5,122 nt of DNA, from contig JALUXN010000323.1 of NCBI GenBank assembly GCA_027018975.1, forward strand, positions 1 to 5,122, written 5' to 3'. Shown here one piece after another: positions 1-5,122 of this stretch. The stretch comes from Mariprofundaceae bacterium (lineage in GTDB: Bacteria; Pseudomonadota; Zetaproteobacteria; Mariprofundales; Mariprofundaceae). The notes under the pieces were generated by a model, which was given only the letters and a program-made list of their open reading frames with translations, was not told where the DNA came from and did not search any database. The stretch's first letter is position 1; the number at the start of each line of letters is the position of its first letter. A program made the position numbers and the translations under genes.

Positions 1-633
1 GCGTACTGTCTGCCACGGCGTGTTGTGCCCCAGCCAGAGCAGCAGCCGTGCGGTGATGCGCGCCGGAAAAAAGTTGGCCAGATCATCGGCTTTGGCTGTC
101 CACCAGCCGAACCGGGTGTAACGCGCATTGTGGTAACCCCACATCGCATCGAGCGTGTTGACCATGCGATAGAGCGCCGCCCCGATCGGGCCGAGGCACA
201 GGAACCAGAAGAGCGGCGCAATCACCGCATCGGAGGTGTTCTCCGCCAACGATTCCAACGCCGCCCGTCGCGCATCACCCATATCCATCTGCGCTGTATC
301 GCGGCTGACAATCCGCCCCACCGCCTGCCGCGCCGCCGGCAGACTCTCCGCCTCCAGCACTGCCCGCACATGCGTCAACAGCGACCGCCAGCCAATCGAA
401 ATCCACAGCATGAGCAGACCAAACAGGCCGCCGAAGATCGCGTGCAGTATCAGCAAGCCCATCATCGGCAGCGCCACCACCAGCAACCAAACCACCGCGC
501 CGCGCCGCCGATCATCACCATAGAGCCAACCTTCGCACCACGCCGCCCAGCGCCCGAACCACGCCACCGGATGGTAACGGTTGGCGGGATCCCCGATCCA
601 CCACTCCAGGAGCAGCGCCAGCGTCAATATCAT
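1..633 (-). CDS. cobD: Adenosylcobinamide-phosphate synthase CobD/CbiB, N-terminal 211 residues (cut by window edge)
   Basis: This integral membrane enzyme of cobalamin synthesis joins an aminopropanol (phosphate) arm to adenosylcobyric acid to give adenosylcobinamide (phosphate). Translating the minus strand gives 211 codons with no stop before the window edge; the family is usually about 310 residues, so roughly the last third is missing. Family hallmarks are in order: GDP then HPV near residues 14-23, a hydrophobic stretch at about 46-82, SLAENTSDAVIAPLF at 128-142, NTLDAMWGYHNARY at 159-172, and DDLANFFPAR at 183-192. The ATG at 633 is chosen because hydrophobic sequence and the GDP motif follow immediately, as in homologues, and no in-frame start lies between it and the stop at 685-687. 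No Shine-Dalgarno is visible. It lies 51 bp downstream of the GT9 gene, in the same reading frame, so co-transcription is possible. Family call is firm; the start is fairly sure. Confidence 0.93.
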   Translation of the reverse strand, partial: MILTLALLLEWWIGDPANRYHPVAWFGRWAAWCEGWLYGDDRRRGAVVWLLVVALPMMGLLILHAIFGGLFGLLMLWISIGWRSLLTHVRAVLEAESLPAARQAVGRIVSRDTAQMDMGDARRAALESLAENTSDAVIAPLFWFLCLGPIGAALYRMVNTLDAMWGYHNARYTRFGWWTAKADDLANFFPARITARLLLWLGHNTPWQTVR

Positions 634-684
634 GGTGCGGAGTTGTGCGGCATGGTGGGCAGGCTCGTAGGGTGGAAGCGCATG

Positions 685-1755
685 TTAAATCGTGAGATGG
701 TTTAGACGGTGTTGGAGTTCTGCCCAGACGGATTCGACCGTCATGGTTTGCAGACAGTCGCTGTCACTTTCCGGTTGGCGCTGACACCCCTCCATTTGGC
801 AAGGAACGCAGCTGTTGGTGCCTTGTAGTAGTGATATGTTGCCAACACGCTGGACTCCATGTGGCGTGCTGGCTTGCCAAGGGGTTGCATGCTTACTGCC
901 GTTGGACCAAGGTCCCCAGATACGAGGATCGGTCGGGCCGAACAGCGTCACGACAGGCGTACCGGTGCTGGCGGCCAAGTGAGTGTTGGCGGTATCCAGC
1001 CCGATATAGGCGGTGGCTTGCGCTGAGAGGCAAGCCAGTTGCTGCCAGCTGAATGCGCCGGCTAAGGCGGTGGCTTTTTGGGCTTCCAGTCCCGCGATGA
1101 GTGCTTCAGCCGCTGTCTGTTCGGCTGGAGAGCCAGTGATGACGACGCGTAGACCACTGTCCAAAATTGATTCAATCAGTGTGCGCCAGTGAGCCTGTGG
1201 CCACCATTTGTAGCGCCAGCGAGCGAAGGGATGGATCTGGATATACGGTGCATCGTCATGCCATGGCAGCTGCTGACAGGCCTGTTGACGATCGGCATCG
1301 CTCCACTCAATACCTACATCGGCACATTCAGGTAATCCGGCCAACGCGGCCAGCTGCATCGCCCGCCAGACCATGTGCTCTTTCGCTTCATAAGGGATCC
1401 AACTGTGCGCGGCAAATCGCTTCCAGGCATATTGGTGGCCATGAGCGGGGATGAGCGCGTAGGTCTGTTGCGCGGCGGCCAGTGCCAGCAACATCGGGCG
1501 GTCGGAAGCGGTTAGGACGAAGGCGCGGTCGTATTGTCGCCACAATCTTTTCGCTAGGCGGAGTTGATCCTGCCAGGGGACCGATGCGCTGATGGTGAAC
1601 ACTGAATGGGCAAAGGATTGATGCGCAATCAGCGCCTCTGTACCGCTGGCGACCAGCCAATCGATTTGATAACCGGCCTGCTGCAGTGAGCGCGCCAATG
1701 GTGTTGCCAGTAACACATCACCCAGATAGCGACAGACAACAATCAGTGCGCGAAT
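685..1755 (-). CDS. Glycosyltransferase family 9, RfaQ/WaaQ-like LPS heptosyltransferase, probable ATT start
   Basis: GT9 enzymes transfer heptose from ADP-heptose to the LPS inner core at the inner face of the cytoplasmic membrane; this one looks closest to the heptosyltransferase III (RfaQ/WaaQ) group, though its exact acceptor cannot be read from sequence. From the ATT at 1755-1753 the protein has 356 residues, normal for the family. The N-terminal motif RYLGDVLLATPL (9-20) holds Asp13, the position of the catalytic Asp in WaaC. The C-terminal domain shows YIQIHPFARWRYKWWP (171-186), VVITGSPAE (204-212) and the nucleotide-sugar-site block GLDTANTHLAASTGTP then LFGPTDPRIWGPW (252-283). Four cysteines (316, 319, 324, 334) cluster near the C terminus. 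The frame stays open upstream to an ATG at 1818 and another at 1866, but those starts lie inside the preceding methyltransferase gene, lack a ribosome binding site and add a Ser-rich tail absent from the family. The gene is probably translationally coupled to its upstream neighbour. Confidence 0.9.
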   Translation of the reverse strand: MRALIVVCRYLGDVLLATPLARSLQQAGYQIDWLVASGTEALIAHQSFAHSVFTISASVPWQDQLRLAKRLWRQYDRAFVLTASDRPMLLALAAAQQTYALIPAHGHQYAWKRFAAHSWIPYEAKEHMVWRAMQLAALAGLPECADVGIEWSDADRQQACQQLPWHDDAPYIQIHPFARWRYKWWPQAHWRTLIESILDSGLRVVITGSPAEQTAAEALIAGLEAQKATALAGAFSWQQLACLSAQATAYIGLDTANTHLAASTGTPVVTLFGPTDPRIWGPWSNGSKHATPWQASTPHGVQRVGNISLLQGTNSCVPCQMEGCQRQPESDSDCLQTMTVESVWAELQHRLNHLTI

Positions 1756-1756
1756 G

Positions 1757-2317
1757 TTACGTTCTCCAGTAGTAGATAGCGCAGAAGAGGAGGATGCCGA
1801 GCAGGAAGGCGATGACATTGCGGTGTTCGCGATGCTTGATGACCAGCGCCCACGAAAATGCGCCATGCTGCTGCGGTGCGGCGGTCAGACGCGGAAAGAA
1901 GAGCGGCACATCTTCAGACCAGCGGTGATACTGGTCGCCAAAAATGCGAACCATATGTGTCGCCTCTTCGCGGATAACGGGGCGGTAGATCATCGCAAAA
2001 GCGAGCAGCGCCAGCAGTGTCACCCAGAGATTATGCGCCATGATGCAAAAGCCGATCAGCAGCAGGAGATTGGCGACATAGAGCGGATTGCGTGTATGGG
2101 CATAGGGGCCGGCGGTCGCCAGCTCCGCATTTTTATCGATATGACCGCTCGACCAGATGCGTCCGGACTCACCGAGTATGACGACAAACCCACCGATCAC
2201 GAGAGAGAAGGGCGTCGGCTTGGCCAGAACGATCAGCAAGAGCGCAACAGGCAGCGTCGCCACAATCCGATGCGTGGCAAACCAAGCCTCCAATTTGTTA
2301 TACCATTGGGGTATCAA
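1757..2317 (-). CDS. Isoprenylcysteine/phospholipid methyltransferase-like membrane methyltransferase (ICMT/PEMT type)
   Basis: This is a small polytopic membrane protein of the SAM-dependent ICMT/PEMT-like superfamily; bacterial members methylate mostly unknown membrane substrates, and bacteria generally lack the prenylated CAAX substrate of the eukaryotic enzyme. From the TTG at 2317 it has 186 residues. Hydrophobic segments lie at about 17-32, 36-50, 82-112 and 167-183. The signature is GPYAHTRNPLY (70-80), followed by Glu117-Glu118, FGDQYHRW (126-133) and VPLFFP (137-142), all typical of the cofactor-binding C-terminal half. No ATG exists near the N terminus. TTG 2317 follows a GGAGG; the other possible start, TTG at 2362, adds 15 polar residues and has a poor ribosome binding site. 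The GT9 gene begins one base after the stop, so the two are probably coupled. A role in methylating a lipid or LPS component is inference from context only. Confidence 0.85.
   Translation of the reverse strand: MIPQWYNKLEAWFATHRIVATLPVALLLIVLAKPTPFSLVIGGFVVILGESGRIWSSGHIDKNAELATAGPYAHTRNPLYVANLLLLIGFCIMAHNLWVTLLALLAFAMIYRPVIREEATHMVRIFGDQYHRWSEDVPLFFPRLTAAPQQHGAFSWALVIKHREHRNVIAFLLGILLFCAIYYWRT
1762..1767 (-). promoter_or_regulatory. Ribosome binding site of the GT9 gene, deciding an ATT start
   Basis: The minus strand reads GGAGAA at 1767-1762, inside the last codons of the methyltransferase gene. Six bases separate it from ATT at 1755-1753, an ideal distance, and the methyltransferase stop TAA (1759-1757) falls in that gap. 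No ATG, GTG or TTG lies in the GT9 frame within reach of this site, so it points to ATT as the start. Confidence 0.6.
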
Positions 2318-2440
2318 AGCGCCTCCGGGAGATAAATCCTGTGCAGATTTTGATTCATGCAATCCACGTTCGCCGAACTATACACAGCAGAGTGCAGGCG
2401 TCTCTCCCTGATTCGCCGCTATCGGGGTAGGCATGCGCGT
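2318..2440 (-). other. Intergenic gap between the WaaE-like gene and the methyltransferase gene
   Basis: This is the only gap above 100 bp in the gene row. It contains a short palindrome, GTTCG-C-CGAAC at 2368-2378, and a TATAGT (minus strand, 2382-2377) resembling a sigma-70 -10 box. At 16-18 bp upstream the hexamers are GAGACG, AGAGAC and GAGAGA, none like TTGACA, so a promoter here is only possible. No stem followed by a T run, as in an intrinsic terminator, was found. Confidence 0.3.
2322..2326 (-). promoter_or_regulatory. Ribosome binding site favouring a TTG start for the methyltransferase
   Basis: The minus strand reads GGAGG at 2326-2322, four bases before TTG at 2317-2315. The spacing is slightly short but the motif is a perfect Shine-Dalgarno, whereas the upstream TTG at 2362 is preceded only by CGTGGA. 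This favours the shorter protein. Confidence 0.5.
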
Positions 2441-3253
2441 CTATTTTTGCGCGGTGTGTCCGTGGTTGCGTTGATGCTTGTTTGCGCTGTCATCATCGTT
2501 GATGCGCCGATAATAGTCGGCACTCTTGGCATAGCGGTAGAACGTGCCCTCAAAATTCCCCAAGGCAATCACGAAGCCCGCCCAGCCGTCGAGGAAACCC
2601 CGCTTGAGCAGGTAAATGCGCAAGAATGCAGCCATGCCATGCAGCAGCGCCGATGCCATGGATGATGGCCTCTGTTGCTGAACCATTTTCTGCATGCCGA
2701 GCGTGGAATAGTTGTTCATTTTATCGATCACTTGGGAAAGGTCGCGGAAAGAGTAGTGCAACACATCGTGGTTCAGGTAACCGACAGCGCCATGAATATC
2801 AAAGCCCTCATGCACCATATCGTCATGATAGGTCAACGCGCCGCGACGAAAGAGTTTGGGCTGGCAATAATCAGGATACCAGCCGCAATATCGGATTTCT
2901 CTGCCCATAAAATAATTTCTACGCGGAATGAAATAGGCATCTTTTGCCTGATCCTGCCGGATCACATCTTGAATTTCTCGCTGCAATTCAGCACTGCAAC
3001 GCTCATCAGCATCAATGCTGAGCAGCCAATCGTGTGAACAAAACCCCACCGCCTGATTGCGCAGATCACCGAAGCCCTGAAATGACAATGTGAAGATGCG
3101 ATCTGTGTACTGCCGCACAATATCCATGGTGCCGTCGGTACAACCTGTATCGACAACCACAATTTCATCCACCCATTTCACGCTCTCCAGCGCATCTCTG
3201 ATCTTATCTTCTTCATTGAGCACGGGGATGAATACAGAAATTTTATGCGTCAT
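2441..3253 (-). CDS. Glycosyltransferase family 2, WaaE/KdtX-like (LPS core)
   Basis: This is a GT-A-fold inverting glycosyltransferase of the WaaE/KdtX type; the characterised WaaE enzymes add beta-glucose to heptose I of the LPS inner core in the cytoplasm. The 270-residue protein begins directly with the first beta strand (ISVFIPVLNEE, 5-15), followed by ESVKWVDEIVVVDTGCTDGT (23-42) with the nucleotide-binding Asp35, QGFGDLRNQA (59-68), and the metal-binding DAD at 81-83. Further family landmarks are RRNYFMG (111-117), the CGWYPDYCQPKLFRRG stretch (123-138) and VHEGF (147-151). A hydrophobic stretch at about 199-232 may touch the membrane. Length matches the family's usual ~260. The ATG at 3253 lies 11 bp inside the 3' end of the epimerase gene, with only a weak AGAG upstream, so coupling to the epimerase is likely. 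The sugar and acceptor are not determined; a glucose-to-heptose reaction is suggested by similarity only. Confidence 0.9.
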   Translation of the reverse strand: MTHKISVFIPVLNEEDKIRDALESVKWVDEIVVVDTGCTDGTMDIVRQYTDRIFTLSFQGFGDLRNQAVGFCSHDWLLSIDADERCSAELQREIQDVIRQDQAKDAYFIPRRNYFMGREIRYCGWYPDYCQPKLFRRGALTYHDDMVHEGFDIHGAVGYLNHDVLHYSFRDLSQVIDKMNNYSTLGMQKMVQQQRPSSMASALLHGMAAFLRIYLLKRGFLDGWAGFVIALGNFEGTFYRYAKSADYYRRINDDDSANKHQRNHGHTAQK

Positions 3254-4199
3254 TTGTACAACTCTGAAACTGATCCCGGTTATCCAAAAGCCAGCGCACT
3301 GTTTGATCTAAGCCGTCGTTAAAATCGGTTGACGGTTGCCATCCAAGATTCTGAAGTTTTGTGGTGTCCAAAACATTGCATTTCACATCAAAAGGGCGTT
3401 CGGGGAGATGATGGATCTCCATGCTGATCCCAAGCTGTGCTAATCGTGGTTGCAAAGCACGCAGTACCTGCATATTGCTGCGACCAATGCCGGAACCAAT
3501 GTTGTATATTTCATCATCATATCCCGTCTGCATGACCGTGATGATGCCCTCAATCAGGTCATCGATATAGAGATAGTCGCGGATGGTGCCGAATGCACCG
3601 AAAACCGGAATCGCCTTACCTTGCATGGCCAGCGCAATGGCGGTTGAAACAAAGCCCTGCCCAGAGAAGGGGCGTTGTCCCGGACCAAAGGGGTTGGATG
3701 GGCGCACACAGCACACCTTCAAACCCTTCGTTTTTGCATAAAGGTGAGCGTACTTCTCCAGCGTTAGCTTGGTCACGCCATAAGGCGAGATGGGAACGGT
3801 CGGGTGGTTTTCTACAATGGGGGACGCTTTGCTGTCCCCATAGACGGTGCCGCCCGATGAGACAAACAGCACACTGGTCTGATGCTTGGCTGCGAGCTCA
3901 AATAGCTGCACGGTTGCGGGGAGGTTCTGTAATAAATCGGTCAACGGATCATCAAAGGATGTGTTGGGTTGGGTGGCGTAAGCTAAGTGGATGATCTCCT
4001 GATGCGTGGCGACAAGCTTTTCCATCAACGCACGATCACCGTAATCACCGGTGATGTAGGTGACCGCTGCCAGCTCATCGGTTGGTTGCACTGGACGTGC
4101 ATCCAGTGAAGTAACTGTGCGACCGCCTTGGCATAAACGGCGCACAAGATGTGAACCGATAAATCCATTGCCGCCAATAACCAAACAGTTTTGGCTCAT
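3243..4199 (-). CDS. NAD-dependent epimerase/dehydratase (extended SDR, nucleotide-sugar 4-epimerase type)
   Basis: This is an extended short-chain dehydrogenase of the GalE/WcaG-like group that acts on nucleotide-activated sugars in the cytoplasm, probably as an epimerase feeding the adjacent glycosyltransferases. The 318-residue protein has the NAD-binding GxxGxxG (Gly9, Gly12, Gly15), Asp52 after the third strand (TGDYGD), HLAY at 71-74, SSGGTVYG at 114-121, the catalytic YxxxK (Tyr140, Lys144), RPSNPFGPGQ at 166-175 and the RDYLYIDD stretch at 208-214. The residue corresponding to Ser124 of E. coli GalE appears to be Gly116, as judged by eye. ATG 4199 is preferred over the upstream ATG at 4247 because the Rossmann fold starts within a few residues and the codon forms an ATGA overlap with the preceding stop; AGGA lies 11 bases upstream. 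The substrate is not readable from sequence; a UDP-hexose or UDP-HexNAc 4-epimerase is most plausible. Confidence 0.9.
   Translation of the reverse strand: MSQNCLVIGGNGFIGSHLVRRLCQGGRTVTSLDARPVQPTDELAAVTYITGDYGDRALMEKLVATHQEIIHLAYATQPNTSFDDPLTDLLQNLPATVQLFELAAKHQTSVLFVSSGGTVYGDSKASPIVENHPTVPISPYGVTKLTLEKYAHLYAKTKGLKVCCVRPSNPFGPGQRPFSGQGFVSTAIALAMQGKAIPVFGAFGTIRDYLYIDDLIEGIITVMQTGYDDEIYNIGSGIGRSNMQVLRALQPRLAQLGISMEIHHLPERPFDVKCNVLDTTKLQNLGWQPSTDFNDGLDQTVRWLLDNRDQFQSCTNDA
4196..4199 (-). promoter_or_regulatory. ATGA start-stop overlap coupling glycosyltransferase and epimerase
   Basis: On the minus strand the epimerase start ATG (4199-4197) overlaps the glycosyltransferase stop TGA (4198-4196). 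This arrangement is typical of translational coupling by terminating ribosomes and supports a single transcript for the two genes. Confidence 0.85.
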
Positions 4200-4999
4200 A
4201 TGGCATCTAGTCCTTGCAAGGCGCGGATACGTTTCTCTTTCAAGCACTGTTCCAATAACAGATCATTGTCAGTCAGTTGATCCCGGCTGGCTTCCTTATG
4301 CCACAGGTGCAGCACCGGCATGCCGTATAAATTTCTACGTTTCACCCCCGCATGGAACAGTCTGGCGGCGAGATCAGAATCTTCACGCCCCCATCCTTCG
4401 TATGAGCTGTCAAAGCCATTGACGCGCTCAATGTCATCTTTCCAAAAAGTAAAATGGCATCCTCGAATGCCGTGCATTTTTGTGTTCGGACGCGATGTCA
4501 TGACCGGCATGACAAGTGGCAGTATGCGATTAATGCGCCCTTGTAGGCGCCACTGTAGCCATTGGTGTAATGAAAGATCGCTGTTCCATTGCTTTTTCTG
4601 GCAAATTTGTGCGGTGATGGTTTCAGAGAGCAGGATTCTGCTGCCACGAATAAATGTGCCTGGTTTGGCAACAGATTTATGTGTGCGAATCATGTCTGGA
4701 AGCGGTACACAATCGGCATCGGTCAGTAAAATATATGGTTCTTCCACTTTTTGGATCGCCTGATTGATAATACCGGCTCTTCTGTAGCCACGGTCTTCAT
4801 GCCACAGATGGTGAATGGAGAGTATGTTTTGATAATCTTTTACAACCTCAGCGACTTCGGAACCGGAGCCGTCATCTGCAATATACATGGTGAAGCGATC
4901 ATCGCTCTGATTCGCATACCCTTCGAGGGTGAGCCGGAGAAAATGCGCCGCATTGTATGTGGAAATAATTACGGCGATGGTGCGTGGCGAGTCTGTCAT
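4196..4999 (-). CDS. Glycosyltransferase family 2 with galactosyltransferase-like C-terminal domain
   Basis: This is a GT-A glycosyltransferase of 267 residues with an N-terminal GT2 domain and a C-terminal Glyco_transf_7C (galactosyltransferase C-terminal) type domain, an arrangement found in polysaccharide and LPS-core polymer or side-chain transferases. The N-terminal half shows VIISTYNAA (10-18), ADDGS (41-45) and the metal-binding TDAD (93-96). The C-terminal half shows HGIRGCHFTFWKDD (176-189), NGFD (194-197), the GWGREDSDLAARL block (202-214) carrying the likely catalytic acidic residues, and HLWHKE (231-236). There is no signal peptide, as expected for a cytoplasmic enzyme. ATG 4999 is the only in-frame start before the first motif, but no Shine-Dalgarno precedes it; the upstream frame is open to the window edge without a start codon. 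The gene heads the visible minus-strand row and overlaps the epimerase by ATGA. Donor and acceptor sugars are unknown. Confidence 0.9.
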   Translation of the reverse strand: MTDSPRTIAVIISTYNAAHFLRLTLEGYANQSDDRFTMYIADDGSGSEVAEVVKDYQNILSIHHLWHEDRGYRRAGIINQAIQKVEEPYILLTDADCVPLPDMIRTHKSVAKPGTFIRGSRILLSETITAQICQKKQWNSDLSLHQWLQWRLQGRINRILPLVMPVMTSRPNTKMHGIRGCHFTFWKDDIERVNGFDSSYEGWGREDSDLAARLFHAGVKRRNLYGMPVLHLWHKEASRDQLTDNDLLLEQCLKEKRIRALQGLDAI

Positions 5000-5037
5000 G
5001 ATGCGTTGTGTGTTAAAGCAGAAGAGGTGGTTTCGAC
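5000..5037. promoter_or_regulatory. Short divergent intergenic region
   Basis: Only 38 bp separate the starts of the minus-strand glycosyltransferase (4999) and the plus-strand gene (5038). At least one promoter must therefore overlap a neighbouring coding region. For the minus strand, TGC-TTTAAC (5020-5012) resembles an extended -10 box but lacks a good -35. No clear plus-strand promoter was found. Confidence 0.3.
5023..5030 (+). promoter_or_regulatory. Strong ribosome binding site of the divergent gene
   Basis: The plus strand reads AGAGGTGG, seven bases before ATG at 5038. This is the best Shine-Dalgarno match in the window and is the main evidence that a gene starts here. Confidence 0.65.
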
Positions 5038-5122
5038 ATGGCCAGCATGGTATTTCGTAAGAAAGACAACAATATGGCCGAATTTTATTTTGATGTTGAT
5101 TTTGAGTGGGATATGGCGGGCA
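5038..5122 (+). CDS. Start of an unidentified protein, divergent gene (cut by window edge)
   Basis: Twenty-eight codons are visible, running open to the right edge. The start ATG at 5038 follows a strong ribosome binding site; in-frame ATGs at 5047 and 5074 are possible alternatives without one. The visible protein begins MASMVFRKKDNN, then turns acidic and aromatic (FYFDVDFEWD at residues 16-25). I recognise no family. It is not a signal peptide: there is no hydrophobic core after the lysines. The region is AT-rich (21/60 G+C at 5041-5100). Divergent placement beside a glycan cluster does not define its role. It is reported as a gene because of the ribosome binding site and open frame, but only a short part is seen. 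Confidence 0.55.
   Translation, partial: MASMVFRKKDNNMAEFYFDVDFEWDMAG

Noticed and set aside
634..684. Terminator or cobalamin riboswitch between GT9 and cobD
   Set aside because: No stem-loop with a T run is seen, and 51 bp cannot hold a cobalamin riboswitch.
25..705. A 226-codon plus-strand open frame
   Set aside because: It lies antisense to cobD, whose translation shows clear family motifs. The plus-strand product is rich in Pro, Gln, Arg and His with no domain, as expected for a shadow of high-G+C coding DNA.
1756..1866. N-terminal extension of the GT9 protein to ATG at 1818 or 1866
   Set aside because: The extension is Ser-rich, lies inside the methyltransferase coding region in another frame, lacks a ribosome binding site and is not expected in GT9 proteins.
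1754..2335. A 193-codon plus-strand open frame
   Set aside because: It is antisense to the methyltransferase gene, which has family motifs and hydrophobic segments. The plus product is polar and low in pattern.
2675..3037. A 120-codon plus-strand open frame
   Set aside because: It is antisense to the WaaE-like glycosyltransferase, whose motifs continue through the whole region.
4200..4247. N-terminal extension of the epimerase to ATG at 4247
   Set aside because: It lies inside the upstream glycosyltransferase gene and would push the Rossmann fold 16 residues inward; ATG 4199 with ATGA coupling fits better.
4320..4763. A 147-codon plus-strand open frame
   Set aside because: It is antisense to the two-domain GT2 gene, which is intact with all motifs; no ribosome binding site or domain supports the plus frame.
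4997..5060. Small plus-strand frame starting ATGATG at 4998
   Set aside because: It runs 20 codons to a stop at about 5060, has no ribosome binding site, and overlaps the better-supported start at 5038.
1..5122. CRISPR, transposon ends, tRNA, toxin-antitoxin or defence genes
   Set aside because: No repeated spacer-like units, transposase motifs, tRNA-like folds or defence domains were found; all long genes are accounted for by glycan, methyltransferase and cobalamin families.

Overview
The window reads as chromosomal DNA from a Gram-negative proteobacterium, probably a gammaproteobacterium. That is an inference from gene content: glycosyltransferases of the LPS-core type (families GT2 and GT9, WaaE-like and RfaQ/WaaQ-like) lie next to a cobalamin-biosynthesis gene. 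No RNA gene, insertion sequence, CRISPR array or phage gene is visible.

Almost all of the window is coded on the minus strand, so the genes are transcribed from right to left. In transcription order they are: a two-domain GT2 glycosyltransferase (4999-4196); an NAD-dependent epimerase/dehydratase joined to it by an ATGA overlap (4199-3243); a WaaE/KdtX-like GT2 glycosyltransferase overlapping the epimerase by 11 bp (3253-2441); a gap of about 120 bp; a small membrane methyltransferase of the isoprenylcysteine/phospholipid methyltransferase type (2317-1757); an RfaQ-like GT9 glycosyltransferase that appears to start at an ATT codon one base after the previous stop (1755-685); a 51-bp gap; and the first 211 codons of cobD/cbiB (633 to the left edge). 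At the right edge (5038-5122) an unidentified gene with a strong ribosome binding site starts on the plus strand, divergent from the rest.

The first three genes form one tightly coupled unit that would make or convert a nucleotide sugar and transfer sugars to a lipid-linked glycan, most likely the LPS core. The methyltransferase and GT9 gene form a second coupled pair, probably serving the same envelope pathway. CobD belongs to a different pathway (adenosylcobinamide-phosphate synthesis) and seems to be only a neighbour.

Base composition changes along the window. Hand counts of single 60-base lines give 37/60 G+C at 241-300 (cobD), 33/60 at 1201-1260 (GT9), 25/60 at 4561-4620 (GT2) and 21/60 at 5041-5100 (divergent gene). 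This fits a glycan cassette of different origin from the cobD side. The most unusual single feature is the probable ATT start codon of the GT9 gene. I see no convincing new multi-gene system here.
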